Shown: positions 22,758 through 33,783, counted from the first letter of the stretch. The stretch is 64,000 nt of DNA from Epiperipatus broadwayi (GCA_028023455.1 JAQFVV010012398.1:4116682-4180681), one strand, 5' to 3'. Numbers and translations: made by a program. The notes: generated from the letters alone by a model not told the origin.

Positions 22758-25700
22758 ATAATTTTCAACATCATTTCTGAACATAAGGGGCCTGAATTCT
22801 CATGATAGAGCTTATGCCCTGTCACGTTGGTTTAGGCACCAGGCACCAGATATTTTGTGTTTGTGTGAGACAAAATTGCACCATAACTCTGATGCAAGAA
22901 TTATCCAATTAATACAGTCATTGGGGCATTTTCATTATTCATTTTCTGATACTGCTGCAGGAGGAATATCAATAATGATTAACAATAAATCACCGATTAC
23001 CTTTTTTAAAATTCTACACATAAACACAAATAGCCTGATTACAGTGATACAGTATAGAGGTAGGACATTCAACCTTGTGAACCTATATTTATCTAAAAAC
23101 TCAGAAGTTGTATCCAATGCTATTCACTCAATAAACATAGTGCTGAGAACCAGTCCATTCCCGACCATAATCATTGGTGATTTCAACCATAATTATGAAA
23201 CATTTCAAGCAAAATTTGTCAACAGCTTCAGCCAGCCCCTAGTAAATGGCAAAGATTTGTTCCCAGAAAGTGCCTTTTCATTTTACGCAAGATATACATG
23301 GACACTCATAGACCTGGTGTACATGTCACCATCATTTCCAGTGATTGAAGCTCATTTATGGCCAGTGGCCTTTTCTGACCACTTCTCATTAGAGGTCAAA
23401 ATAGAACCAGTGTTTGTACAGGACCCCATAATTAACTTATGTACAATTCAAATGCTAACCACATCAAATGCCACAACCCAATTAATCTCTGAAATCTATA
23501 TTAAATTTAATAGTCAAATTGTCAATGCTCCCAATTGTAAAAGCATGGTTGACATTTACAAGCTCACTTAGTGAACTAATAAGCTGCTGTACCAAAAAAA
23601 CAAGGGGTCCATTCCACCTGATTACCTGATTAGTGAACTGGATAGAATTGCCAATGAATTGGAGACCTTGCCTTATAAAAGTCAAAACATTCATGGTATC
23701 ATTGATCTTAAAAATAGATATAGAGTCAAACAAAAAGCCATTGCAGAATACCTCTCAATAAAGAGGGCTAGGCAATATCTAAATGATCAACATTGCTGGA
23801 CAAGGGGCTACCTTAAATGGGCCCTTGGGTCTGGCAGAAACTCCAGAGCCCCAAAATCAATTGAGATAAATGAGAGAAAATATGTAGGTGAATCTATGCT
23901 GCTCAGGATCAGGAATTATTATGAGAAAAAGCTTCAACCATTAGGTATAACAGGAACCTGCAAAAATTTTAAGAAGATGGACAAGGAGCCTCATAAAGTC
24001 ACTGAAGCCAGAATATTAGCAAAACTTAAAGCACTCCCTGATAGAACACATCCTGGGCTGCATGGAATCCCAAAATTCCTGCTGGTACACCTAAGATCAT
24101 TTACCATCCCAATCATTAAAAGGATGGTGGACCTCCTGGCAGATAACAGTTAAGACATTCAAGGGTTCTATCCCATTGCTATGGTGCCTTTGCTTAAAAA
24201 ACTAGAGAGCCCTAGTGACTTTGAAAATCTCAGGCCAATCTCAATGAGCCCTCTTCTCATAAAGACCATTGAGGGTTTGATAAAAGATGACATCCAGGAG
24301 AACATCATCAGTCAACTGTCTGCCTGCCAGTTTGCAAAAAGGGTAGCTCTACAGCAGATGCCATCAACTGATTTCACCTCATTGTCGATCATGTTCGCAG
24401 GGAAAAAATGTCCCGGCCAGTTGCAGTTCAATTAGACTTTGCCAGTGCCTTTGACTGTGTCAGGATCGATGTGCTCCTTAGTGTACTGGAAGAGCTCCAA
24501 GTGCCCAAGGCATATCTCCAAATGATTGAGAACCTTCTACAAAATAAAGAAATGTTTCTCTCATTGGATGGTCGAGTTGCTCCAGGATTTCAGCCAAGCG
24601 TTTCCATCCCACAGGGCTCGCCACTAAGTGCACTCCTCTTTGCAGCCTATATAAACCCATTGCTGTTGCGCATCGAGGCAACACTCTCGGGTGTTGCAAT
24701 ACCTTTGCTGAGAGAGAGCATTCATCAAGTTTCCTACATGGATGATGTGGTGGTGTTTCTCTCATCTCAGGATGAGTTTGCTGGGCTAGAGGATATCTTG
24801 GATCACTTTGCTAATGAATTTGGTCTAAGAGTCAATGAGGCCAAGTTGGCTATGTGGTCAATCAAATCAGGAAAGCAAATCCTGGGGAGATTCAGAGCAA
24901 CTCCACAAAAGTTTCTAGGATTCATGTTGGCCTCCCCCCTTACATCATGAGGAAGGAGCTTGAAGAGTCTCTGTTAAAGAAAGTTGTAAACTCAGTTACC
25001 TCATTATCAAAGGTCCGGTTGTCATTGTTGGGAAAGGTTGCCCTTCTCAATGCCATAATATTGCCAAAAATAATATATTTCCTGGCTGGGTTTTCTCCTA
25101 CAAAGGCATTCATTCACAAGGTGGAAACTCAATGCAGAAGACTATGTTGGGGCAGAAAAGCCCCAGTCATAAGTCTCAGCCTTCTCCAAAAACCGAAGGC
25201 TCATAATGGCCTTGGACTACATTCAATCTCCACATTCCTATTTCAAAGGACATATAATATACTTGTAAAATTATTTAGCCAAAACCTGTGTATGGAAAGC
25301 CCCTTGCCATTGGTGAAGGTAGAATCAACGGATCGCACTCCACCCAAACAAACAAGCATTTGGTTGCAACAACAAGTGTCAATGATTGTAGGAAAAACTA
25401 AGACATCAGTGACTATGCTTGGCTTCAAGCTTAACTATTGGGAAGCATTTAGTATGACACAAAACAATGAGTCCACAGTGGAGAGTCTTCTCTCAATCAG
25501 CATTCCCAGGTTTGCTAGGTTGGCAAAAAGGATAAAACTCGAACCTAAGCTGGTGGATTTCCTGATAAAAGTCAGCCTCAGAGCCCTCCCAACAAGCACC
25601 TTTCTGAGTTACAGGCGGGGATATAGAATAGATCCAATTTGCCCGATGTGTAATAAAAATGAAGAGACAATGAGCCATATCCTAGATCAATGTGAAACAT

Positions 25701-25974
25701 GGAATAATCTATGTCATTCTGCCCTTAAAAGATTCAGGGAAGCAGACCTTACAAGTACAAATATCACAAAGGCGGCCTTTATGGTAAAATTAGACTGGCC
25801 ACCTTTATAAATTTTGCTATATGGATAGTGCGAAATAAGAGAATATTTGACAAGGGATTGAATAATAGTCCAGAAGAGCTTTTCCTCAAGTTACTTGGTT
25901 AGGCCAAAGAATACGATTGGAAAGTATGCCAGCACTGGTTAGCCAGTCAGACATGGGACCAACTGGAGATCTGA
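22758..25974 (+). pseudogene. LINE ORF2: AP endonuclease, reverse transcriptase, zinc motif
   Basis: The endonuclease starts near 22775 (NIRGLNSHDRAYALSRWFRH, CLCETK) and includes IIIGDFNHNYETF near 23170 and AFSDHFSLEVK near 23370. The linker has RARQYLNDQHCWTRGYLKWA near 23770. The RT runs from about 24000 (PDRTHPGLHGIPKFLL) through PISMSPLLIKTIEGLI, QLDFASAFDCV, SIPQGSPLSALLFAAYINPL and the catalytic SYMDDVVVF near 24735. The C-terminus contains ICPMCNKNEETMSHILDQC near 25640, then WIVRNKRIFDKGL, and stops with TGA at 25972-25974. An in-frame TAA at 24151 and frameshifts near 23570, 24420, 24920 and 25805 break it. Catalytic motifs are intact, so decay is recent. Confidence 0.88.
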
Positions 25975-26285
25975 GGATCAAAAGACTTAGGTACTTATCG
26001 TACTGTCATGGCAAAACTAACTGGACATAATGACTCCTATGCAGAGTCTAAAAGTTGTCACATTAATATAATCCAGTTTTTTCTATTTAATTGTTATTTA
26101 TTGTTAAAACCCTGAATTTGACGGTCAACTAATCGACCCAAATAATTCCTAAGTAGCTTATTTTTATGTAATTACCATTAGTTTTCTTATTTATTGTTTT
26201 CATTGTAGAGCCACTGCACATTGTAAGCATGTAACATATAATAAGAAAGATGTTAAATGATATCCATATGTATCTTCTTAAGGTG

Positions 26286-26292
26286 TGAATAA
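26286..26292 (+). terminator. Polyadenylation signal of the LINE
   Basis: GAATAAAG lies about 15 bases before the right target duplication, the expected position for a LINE 3' processing signal. Confidence 0.6.
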
Positions 26293-26305
26293 AGTTATTT
26301 GAAAC

Positions 26306-26318
26306 TAAAAGCAACAAG
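26306..26318. repeat. Right target-site duplication of LINE at 19997-26305
   Basis: TAAAAGCAACAAG, identical to 19984-19996. Confidence 0.9.
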
Positions 26319-27097
26319 TTTTTTTTCCTGTTTCAAAAAAATAAAAATAGGTAAAGATATAGAAAATATTCAAAGGAAAAGAAAAATGGCAACACAATTA
26401 ATTTGAGACAAACATTGAATAGCATTCATTATCTTACTTTGTAATATAAAATTATAATTTGTGTGAATGATTTCTAGGTCTTCTGTTTATTTATCAATTG
26501 ATAATGAAAAAGGCTAGTATCACAAAATTCAAATAATTTAAAATAAGTGTAATCTCACAGATGTGTCCTTGAAACTTTTAATATGATTCTTTTATCAAAG
26601 TGGGCACATTTATAATAAATGAAAAGATTGTATTAATAAACATTAGCTAAGTAATTAAATGCAACTAAAGTATTCTGGAAAATAGCCAAAAACAAATGTT
26701 TGTTGTTCAGAAATACTTAAGAAATTCACATAAAGTCTGAGTATTGCAAGTGGTGGAACTGAGTAGGAAATATTTGATTCTTGACCGCTAGAGTTGCTGC
26801 TCAAAATCATTTAAGGTATTTTGTGAAACAAATGTATATATTAGAAAGAGGTATTTATTGGTGAATTAATTGTTGCATCAGAAAGAGGCACAACTGCATT
26901 ATTTCAGAGTTTGAATTTAAAGCATCATTAATAAAGACAAAGCCAGAAACTAGTTTGTAATTAGGGATTTTTATATGCATTAACATCTTGTAGTCATTAA
27001 TCACTCAAACTTATTTTAGATGATACTAGAATTGTAAGCTGCTCTTGTTTAATTTATGCTGTGTGAATTGGGAAAGAGAGTAATTTTATATTTTTAT
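26319..27097. other. Non-coding stretch
   Basis: AT-rich and non-repetitive within this window; nothing recognised. Confidence 0.4.
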
Positions 27098-27114
27098 TTA
27101 ATTATATTCTTAAT
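27098..27114. repeat. Left flanking 17-bp duplication of the palindromic array
   Basis: TTAATTATATTCTTAAT, repeated exactly at 28715-28731. A few bases at each side also match the internal unit, so the true duplication is 11-17 bp. Confidence 0.8.
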
Positions 27115-28714
27115 AATATTTATTTTCAAAGCGCAGATGATTTGAAATTAACTTACGAGAGAGTGCAAGTCTCTCAGCGCTTGTGATTATTAATAGCCAA
27201 TCAAATCGTAAATACTGGGACAACGATTTAACAAGAAAAGAATGGTAACCACTCTTAACTTTACTTGTCTGTCTATATATCCAAGCCAGTCCAAAGTACT
27301 TATATCTGAAAGTGTGAATATTAAATACCTTCACACACTACTCACTGATTTCAAATTACAAACATACAGCATGAAATCTTTAGATTCACTATGCAGTAGA
27401 TTATCGATGTTATAAATTGCAGAAATATATGTAAATAATATTTATTTTCAAAGCGCAGATGATTTGAAATTAACTTGCACTCTGCGCTTGTGATTATTAA
27501 TAGCCAATCAAATCGTAAATACTGGGACAACGATTTAACAAGAAAAGAGTGGTAACCACTCTTAACTTTACTTGTCTGTCTATATATCCAAGCCAGTCCA
27601 AAGTACTTATATCTGAAAGTGTGAATATTAAATACCTTCACACACTACTCACTGATTTCAAATTATAAACATACAGCATGAAATCTTTAGATTCACTATG
27701 CAGTAGATTATCGATGTTATAAATTGCAGAAATATATGTAAATAATATTTATTTTCAAATCATCTGCGCTTTGAAAATAAATATTATTTACATATATTTC
27801 TGCAATTTATAACATCGATAATCTACTGCATAGTGAATCTAAAGATTTCATGCTGTATGTTTGTAATTTGAAATCAGTGAGTAGTGTGTGAAGGTATTTA
27901 ATATTCACACTTTCAGATATAAGTACTTTGGACTGGCTTGGATATATAGACAGACAAGTAAAGTTAAGAGTGGTTACCATTCTTTTCTTGTTAAATCGTT
28001 GTCCCAGTATTTACGATTTGATTGGCTATTAATAATCACAAGCGCTGAGAGACTTGCACTCTCTCGTAAGTTAATTTCAAATCATCTGCGCTTTGAAAAT
28101 AAATATTATTTACATATATTTCTGCAATTTATAACATCGATAATCTACTGCATAGTGAATCTAAAGATTTCATGCTGTATGTTTGTAATTTGAAATCAGT
28201 GAGTAGTGTGTGAAGGTATTTAATATTCACACTTTCAGATATAAGTACTTTGGACTGGCTTGGATATATAGACAGACAAGTAAAGTTGAGAGTGGTTACC
28301 ATTCTTTTCTTGTTAAATCGTTGTCCCAGTATTTACGATTTGATTGGCTATTAATAATCACAAGCGCTGAGAGACTTGCACTCTCTCGTAAGTTAATTTC
28401 AAATCATCTGCGCTTTGAAAATAAATATTATTTACATATATTTCTGCAATTTATAACATCGATAATCTACTGCATAGTGAATCTAAAGATTTCATGCTGT
28501 ATGTTTGTAATTTGAAATCAGTGAGTAGTGTGTGAAGGTATTTAATATTCACACTTTCAGATATAAGTACTTTGGACTGGCTTGGATATATAGACAGACA
28601 AGTAAAGTTGAGAGTGGTTACCATTCTTTTCTTGTTAAATCGTTGTCCCAGTATTTACGATTTGATTGGCTATTAATAATCACAAGCGCTGAGAGACTTG
28701 CACTCTCTCGTAAG
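27115..28714. mobile_element. Palindromic array of a 322-bp unit, inserted as one block
   Basis: Two units run on the minus strand (27115-27436 and 27437-27755, the latter with a short deletion). They are followed head to head by two full units and one partial unit on the plus strand (about 27770-28091, 28092-28413, 28414-28714). The palindrome centre is near 27760, with a 10-base spacer (TCATCTGCGC). The units are almost identical. Each holds a stem GAGAGA...TCTCTC flanked by AGCGCT and GTAAG, a CCAAT-box-like GATTGGCTATT and a 101-codon open frame that stops at the unit end. Because 322 is not a multiple of three, the frames are not joined. The block is flanked by TTAATTATATTCTTAAT on both sides. 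I do not recognise the unit. Confidence 0.8.
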
Positions 28715-28731
28715 TTAATTATATTCTTAAT
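28715..28731. repeat. Right flanking 17-bp duplication of the palindromic array
   Basis: TTAATTATATTCTTAAT, identical to 27098-27114. Confidence 0.8.
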
Positions 28732-28789
28732 GAAAAGATTAATATTGAAATGAGTATAAGGAGAGTGTATTATTTCTGTTTCCATTTTT

Positions 28790-29640
28790 TTTTTTAAATA
28801 TGACTTACTTGATAAAATACAAGTTAACATTGGAAGTAGAATAGTAAACAGTGTCCAGTTTTCTGATATTAAGTTAGTTTGGAAGGCAAGCTTAATTAAA
28901 TAGTACATAGGATTAAAAGCATGAGCTAAAAACAATGTAAATAAAATCAAAGGAATAAATGGAGATAATGAAATAATAACATTAAGAGTAAGAATTAGAC
29001 AGAAAGTTATGGATCAAGATAGCATTTACCTAATTAAATAACTAATGAAAATGATTATGATAAAAATATTGAAGTGCAAATTAAAATAACTAAATATACT
29101 TTTAACAGTGATACAGCCACTCCACTTGTATTTCCAATATATGTGCCTTTATAGTAGAGTACATGTCCACTTTAAATCAATTGTCTCTTCACCTTTTCTT
29201 CAACTTCACAAAGTCCAATAATCTTCCATTTAATATAAGACAGTTCTTCTTCTAATTCTTGCAATCTTCCTTCACTTGAAAGTGATCTGTAGTTGTCAGT
29301 AACTAAATAAAAAGTTGCCATCAAATGACAACCTGGGTCCACAATCAGGGATTCTTAGCATCTTTCATTTTCAGCCACCAACTGCTGTCTTCATTGGTGA
29401 CTTTACAGCCTCCTGGGAATAAGAGCCACAATTTATTTTTGTCTGTCATGATTGTATATATCTATTGGAAAAATATTTATCATTTACACATACATTCATT
29501 CTGCCTTATCAGGCAACTGAGAAGAAAGACCATGTTGTTTCTTGATCTTATACTCAGAGGTAAAAAGCCAATAAACTCACCATGCTGGTCAATGAGTGTT
29601 GGTGAGCAGCCCATTCATGTTCGTATACTATATGAATAAT
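28790..29640. mobile_element. RTE-type LINE copy D, rearranged 5' part
   Basis: From 29500 down to about 29110 the minus strand encodes the RTE endonuclease N-terminus: SLSSEGRLQELEEEL, then YIKWKIIGLCEVEE and STIKAHI-type remnants. It matches the plus strand at 7960-8410. Adjacent 28960-29100 matches, on the opposite strand, the 5' side of copy B (minus 18600-18760: GGAGATAATGAAATAATAAC and CAGAAAGTTATGGATCAAGA). Two RTE 5' pieces thus meet in opposite orientation, probably from inversion during insertion. Confidence 0.65.
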
Positions 29641-29644
29641 CACA

Positions 29645-31328
29645 TAGTAATAAGAGCTGTAACAATAAGAACATATGGAGTGAACATTAGGAATTTGCCC
29701 TGCTCAATTCCTTTAAGGCTTCCAAGAGGAATCAAAGGGTCTCCTTTCAGTTAACAGCAAACTCCTTTCTGCAGTCATATGTACAAAACACATTTTAATC
29801 ATCAATTTGTTGTTTATTTATTGATAAATGATTTCATAATTAAAAATTTAATTACATTTAAAAGCAATTTAACATATTGATTGATTTTATTTGCTTAATT
29901 CTAAAATATATATTGTAACGGTCATGGGCACAGTTTATTTTCTTTCTTTATTATTATTATTTCTTATTCATTTTAATTTTTTTACCATCTTTTGATATTA
30001 TTTCTTTTAGGATATTTTATAACAACTATAAATTTATATATTTTGTTGTAACCTTTACTGATTTTAATAGCTTCCATTAAATATGCATTGCATCGGTTTA
30101 GTCTCACATACTTATTAACTATTTGTAAATTTAGAATGGTTCTGACACCCTTTGATTGCATACTCAAGCAGAGGAGTAGAATATTACTGACAGATTAACT
30201 ATCATTCATACCTATGACCAGACCAAGACTGCATGAACATACAAATCCTGATCATTTTTATGAGCACAGCAACCCTCCATAACTGCAAGGACTACGCCAA
30301 TCCCCCAAAGGCAATTTTTTTTTTAGATCACAGGCACCATCTGGCCATATAAACTTTATATAACCATAATGCTTGGGTGAAAAGCATAGTGAAACCCAGT
30401 TCTTGGAAACTAACCTAAACTAGCTCCAACACCTATGCAGTGCATAAATCAAGTGCATATCAAACATGCCCAATTCTCTAATCATAGTGATGCAGGTAAA
30501 GGAAAGAGAACAGACCAAGTAATCTTTAGCAAACCCTTTTTATTCCTATATACACATACCAATATGTTAATATTTCAATTACACATATATTTAACACAAT
30601 AATAAAATACATAACAATAATTATCAAACAAAATATAGTTTGACAAGAGTTAATTTATCACATACTTCTATTATAAAATTCTGATATTTCTAATGTTAAT
30701 AGTCCTTCCTTCATATTAGTTCATTTATACCTAATAATGTCTAGACATTTACCAATAAAGTTCAATATATTTAGTTAGGTTTTAACTTGGTTATGACATC
30801 AGCAATTTGGATAGTCATTCCTTCATGGTCTATAGGCTTTTCATGACGCTCCTTGCACTCTTCATGGCTGGCCATTTGGTCATCAGCTTCAGTTTCTTTT
30901 CCCTTTCCAGAACTTCAGAACGGCAATACAAGAATATAAGCGGCAAAATCCTACATTAAAGGTGAAGCATTGATAGCAGGAGAGATTGATGATGATGGAA
31001 GCTGGGAACAAAGCCTTCAACACAAATTTTTTTTTAATTAACTGCTTCCAACTATCAACCCGGCCATTTTTATAGACTCCCTCTTCTGCTGCTCATTTTT
31101 ATTCATTTTTGCTTTTAGTTTTTAATTAAATGATTAATCGTATCTTTTTTTTAGATTAATCTACTATCTTATCGACCAGAAATTTTCCAAACTTTAATTG
31201 CATTTCTGCCAATGAGATAGTTTACAAAGATTATTTGACATTAATTAATTTATTGTCTATTTCCAATTTGAATTACATTTTTATTTTAACTTACCTTATG
31301 TTTTGACATTATATTATATTTATTTTAC
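29645..31328. other. Non-coding stretch with an unidentified GC-richer block
   Basis: Near 30190-30520 and 30780-31060 the sequence is less AT-rich. On the minus strand 30900-30780 a short frame reads ETEADDQMASHEECKERHEK then GMTIQIADVITKLKP. The end loosely recalls the LADVLTKPLP end of copia-type RNase H, but nothing else supports it. No gene is called. Confidence 0.3.
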
Positions 31329-31344
31329 AACATTAATTCTTTCT
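31329..31344. repeat. Left target duplication of tRNA-Gly-like SINE
   Basis: AACATTAATTCTTTCT, repeated exactly at 31437-31452. Confidence 0.9.
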
Positions 31345-31349
31345 GTCAA

Positions 31350-31420
31350 GTATTGGTGGCCTAGTGGTTAGCATAGCTGCCTTCCAAGCAGCTGGCACAG
31401 GTTCGCTTCCCAGTCAACGC
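31350..31420 (+). tRNA. tRNA-Gly(UCC)-like body of a retroposed SINE
   Basis: A 71-base cloverleaf closely matches eukaryotic tRNA-Gly(UCC). It has the A box TGGCCTAGTGG, anticodon stem-loop GCTGCCTTCCAAGCAGC with a TCC anticodon and B box GGTTCGCTTCC, and ends TCAACGC. The acceptor stem has an A-C mismatch and two G-U-type pairs. It is preceded by GTCAAG and followed by TTTGACATAT and eight A. The leader and trailer can pair. The 16-bp direct repeats on both sides show that the unit was inserted by retroposition, so this is a tRNA-derived SINE or a retroposed pre-tRNA rather than a native tRNA gene. Confidence 0.85.
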
Positions 31421-31436
31421 TTTGACATATAAAAAA

Positions 31437-31452
31437 AACATTAATTCTTTCT
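31437..31452. repeat. Right target duplication of tRNA-Gly-like SINE
   Basis: AACATTAATTCTTTCT, identical to 31329-31344. Confidence 0.9.
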
Positions 31453-31796
31453 TAAAGATAAAAAAGTGAGTGGGTTCTGAATCTTAACTTAAATCAGATT
31501 TTCTTTTCCCCACCCTAGTAATTCAATTAATAAAACTACTAATTGATCTAATTGCTATTTTAGTTTATTTCTTAAAATTCTTCTTTTTTATTTATTTATC
31601 TTTCTTTTTTTTCTCTCAGTGATGAAAGTTTATTCATCAAAAAAAAAAAAAGGTACAAATACGGTTAAATAAAAGGTTTACAAAGAATGGTAAAAATGAA
31701 ATTCAGGAGCAACATGGTGAAAGGGGAATGATACATATGAAAAGGAAAAGGGATGTGAAAAGGGTGTGTATTAACCATTAAAGACAAATGAATGTT

Positions 31797-32805
31797 ACAA
31801 TTAGGAATTATTTGTAAAGTTTAAATATGAGTAGCATTTTAGGAGTACAATATTGAGAAATCCAATTTGCAATGGATAAGTTGAGAATAGAAAAACACTT
31901 GAGATAACAACATTGGAAAGAATAAATTTAAATAGGGTAAATCACTTGCAATTAAAATCATTAGGACAAACTACAGTTTACTTTGCAATAATACTTGGAT
32001 AAAATTGTTTATAACAATAATGCTAAAATTGCTATAAATAGCACTTTTTTCCTTCTTGTGAATGAGAAAATCAATGTTGGCAATAATCTTCACAGTACCC
32101 TCATCCTAGTCCTCCCCCTCAAAAGAACCAGGATTTAGGTCTCTGGGGCCCTCCCAACAATCAGACTCTCTCATTCAATCAGCAAAGTTGAGTGTAATGA
32201 AAATTCTAATTAAAAAGTACAATTAGGAATTATTTGTAAAGTCTAAAATTCAAATATGAATAGTGTTTTAGGAGTACAATATTGGGAAATCCAATTTGTG
32301 GTAGATAAGTTGAGAAATAGGAAAACACCTGGAGATAACATAAAATACGGATTAAATCAATCTACTGTTTAGTTCTTCCAAATGGCCTCAAATATCTTCA
32401 TAATAGAGCAATCCCGAATACTTTGGAAAAATTATGGAAAAACTATGGAGAACAAGGGGGAAAAAAAATCCAAGCTTCAAAATGTCTCTGCTGAAAACCA
32501 TTCTAATCCATCATAAAAATCACATGAACAGCAAAAGGCCAGCCCCATCAATAACAACATTGGAAGTAATAAAATTAAATAAGGTGAATCACTTGCAATT
32601 AGAATTATGAGGGCAAACTGCAACTTATTTTGCAATAATACATGGATAAAATCATTCGTTTAAAAAATCACCATAAATAACATTATTTTTTCTATCTTGT
32701 GAATGAGAAAAACCAATGTTGGTAATGATCACAGCACCCTCATCCCAGCCCTCTCTCTCAAAAGAACTAGGATTTAGGCTCTTGGAGGTCCTCCCAACAA
32801 CTTTT
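31797..32805. repeat. Tandem duplication of about 422 bp, second copy interrupted
   Basis: ACAATTAGGAATTATTTGTA opens copies at 31797 and 32219. The matching ends are CAAAAGAACCAGGATTTAGG near 32125 and CAAAAGAACTAGGATTTAGG near 32760. The second copy is broken between about 32345 and 32550 by an unrelated 200-bp piece. Identity is roughly 85-90 percent by eye. Origin unknown; no coding. Confidence 0.7.
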
Positions 32806-32859
32806 CTTTTCATTTTATTTCGAACAATAAATATGCACATGTAACGCATATATATGAGT

Positions 32860-32910
32860 GTTCCACAATATATATATATGAGATGTTACAATATATATAT
32901 ATATTAATTA
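32860..32910. repeat. (TA)n microsatellites
   Basis: Two ATATATATAT tracts about 30 bases apart. Confidence 0.7.
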
Positions 32911-32989
32911 AAACAAAAAACTATCAAAATCTTTTTTTCAGATTATCAATACATGTGAAAACTTAACAGATTAAATTAACCATAGAATT

Positions 32990-33445
32990 AAACTTAAATG
33001 GGTGCTTTTGCTATAAGTAATTTCATATTAAAGAAAAATATGCTGTGTTTTTGAAAAGGAAGGTCTCTTAATATATATGTTTTATCACATTTAAAAGAAA
33101 AGCAGTTTAGAAATTTCTGTCCATTCAATAAAATATGGAAAGATGTATGTTAGAATAACAAGGAATTAAAAGTGAAATACTTGGATGAAAGAATAAATAG
33201 GTATCAATGATATCATTGAAAGAATAAAGAGATTAAAATGAAGCTAGGCTGGACACACTGTTAGAAGAAATAATAAATGGACAGTTGAAGTTTTAAATTG
33301 GATTCTAAAAAGAAGAAAAAAAATCTCATGCCAGATAATTAGATGAAGTAAGTTTAGTGGTATATAATATGGGAAATAGAGGTTAAGGATCAAAGAAACT
33401 GAATTAAATTTTGAGAAATTTGGTTGAAAATGATGATGATACAAT
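32990..33445 (+). mobile_element. RTE-type LINE copy E, 3' end only
   Basis: Plus-strand remnants of the RTE C-terminal region (YLDERINRYQ, KMKLGWTHC, the counterpart of WSWAGHIARR) are followed by ATGATGATGATACAATATC at 33426-33445, the same 3' repeat as copies A, B and C. It is 5'-truncated and sits just downstream of the 3' end of the lipase gene, in opposite orientation. Confidence 0.7.
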
Positions 33446-33626
33446 ATCTTATGCATATTAAACTCATTTAGAGCAAGTTGAGAAATTACTAGGTAACAAG
33501 CCGACCCTCTTAAAATAATTTTTTCTAGCACAACATACAAACACAGACAGATATATACAAGTGATTATATTAACTTTAGTAATATAAATTTATAATCAAA
33601 ACAAGAAAAAGTCCTTTAAAAAAATA

Positions 33627-33632
33627 TTTATT
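33627..33632 (-). terminator. AATAAA polyadenylation signal of the lipase gene
   Basis: AATAAA on the minus strand, 53 bases after the stop codon at 33685-33687; it implies a very short 3' UTR. Confidence 0.6.
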
Positions 33633-33684
33633 CTAAGGCAGAAGAATTCATAAAAAGTTTTTTAAAATATTCAATTTTCTTATA

Positions 33685-33783
33685 TTAATATCTAGCTATA
33701 ATCCAATCAATTATATCTTTGCAGACACTTTCTCCATCTTCATAGGGTTCATTATGAAGTTGATGGTAGAATCCTTCATATTC
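33685..33783 (-). CDS. MGLL-like: Monoglyceride lipase-like gene, last coding exon
   Basis: The exon encodes EYEGFYHQLHNEPYEDGESV and CKDIIDWIIARY, then TAA at 33685-33687. The H in YHQLHNEP occupies the position of the catalytic histidine of monoglyceride lipase, an alpha/beta hydrolase that releases fatty acid from monoacylglycerols (including 2-arachidonoylglycerol) at membranes. The acceptor before it (TTCTTTCTCTCTACAG) is strong. The phase-0 junction with the preceding exon gives KEYK|EYEGFYH, in line with the vertebrate order KxxEGAYHVLHKE. The protein ends soon after the last helix, slightly shorter than vertebrate MGLL. The exon is 99 bases including the stop. Confidence 0.88.
   Translation of the reverse strand, partial: EYEGFYHQLHNEPYEDGESVCKDIIDWIIARY

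Larger units (their letters stand above)
19997..26305 (+). mobile_element. Complete two-ORF LINE insertion, 6.3 kb
   Basis: Bounded by the 13-bp direct repeat TAAAAGCAACAAG. The element begins CTGAGACCGTCTTCTGGTTG. It carries an ORF1 with CCHC zinc knuckles, an ORF2 with AP endonuclease and reverse transcriptase, and a 3' UTR ending in GTGTGAATAAAGTTATTTGA. Both ORFs are broken by a few frameshifts and stops. There is no long poly-A tail, although the flank after the duplication is T-rich. A second, 5'-truncated member of the same family lies at 40070-43840. The exact LINE clade would need a tree; the RT boxes SIPQGSPLSALLF and YMDD and the presence of an AP endonuclease exclude RTE and Penelope. 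Confidence 0.9.

Noticed and set aside
27110-28753. Repeated 73-101 residue open frames (MKVFNIHTFRYKYFGLAWIY...) as a tandem gene family
   Set aside because: They are the same 322-bp repeat unit. The unit length is not a multiple of three, the frame has no recognisable domain and low complexity, and its openness is shared simply because the copies are recent.
30780-30900. Copia-type RNase H end (QIADVITKLKP)
   Set aside because: Only about ten residues look alike, and no integrase, RT or LTR lies nearby.
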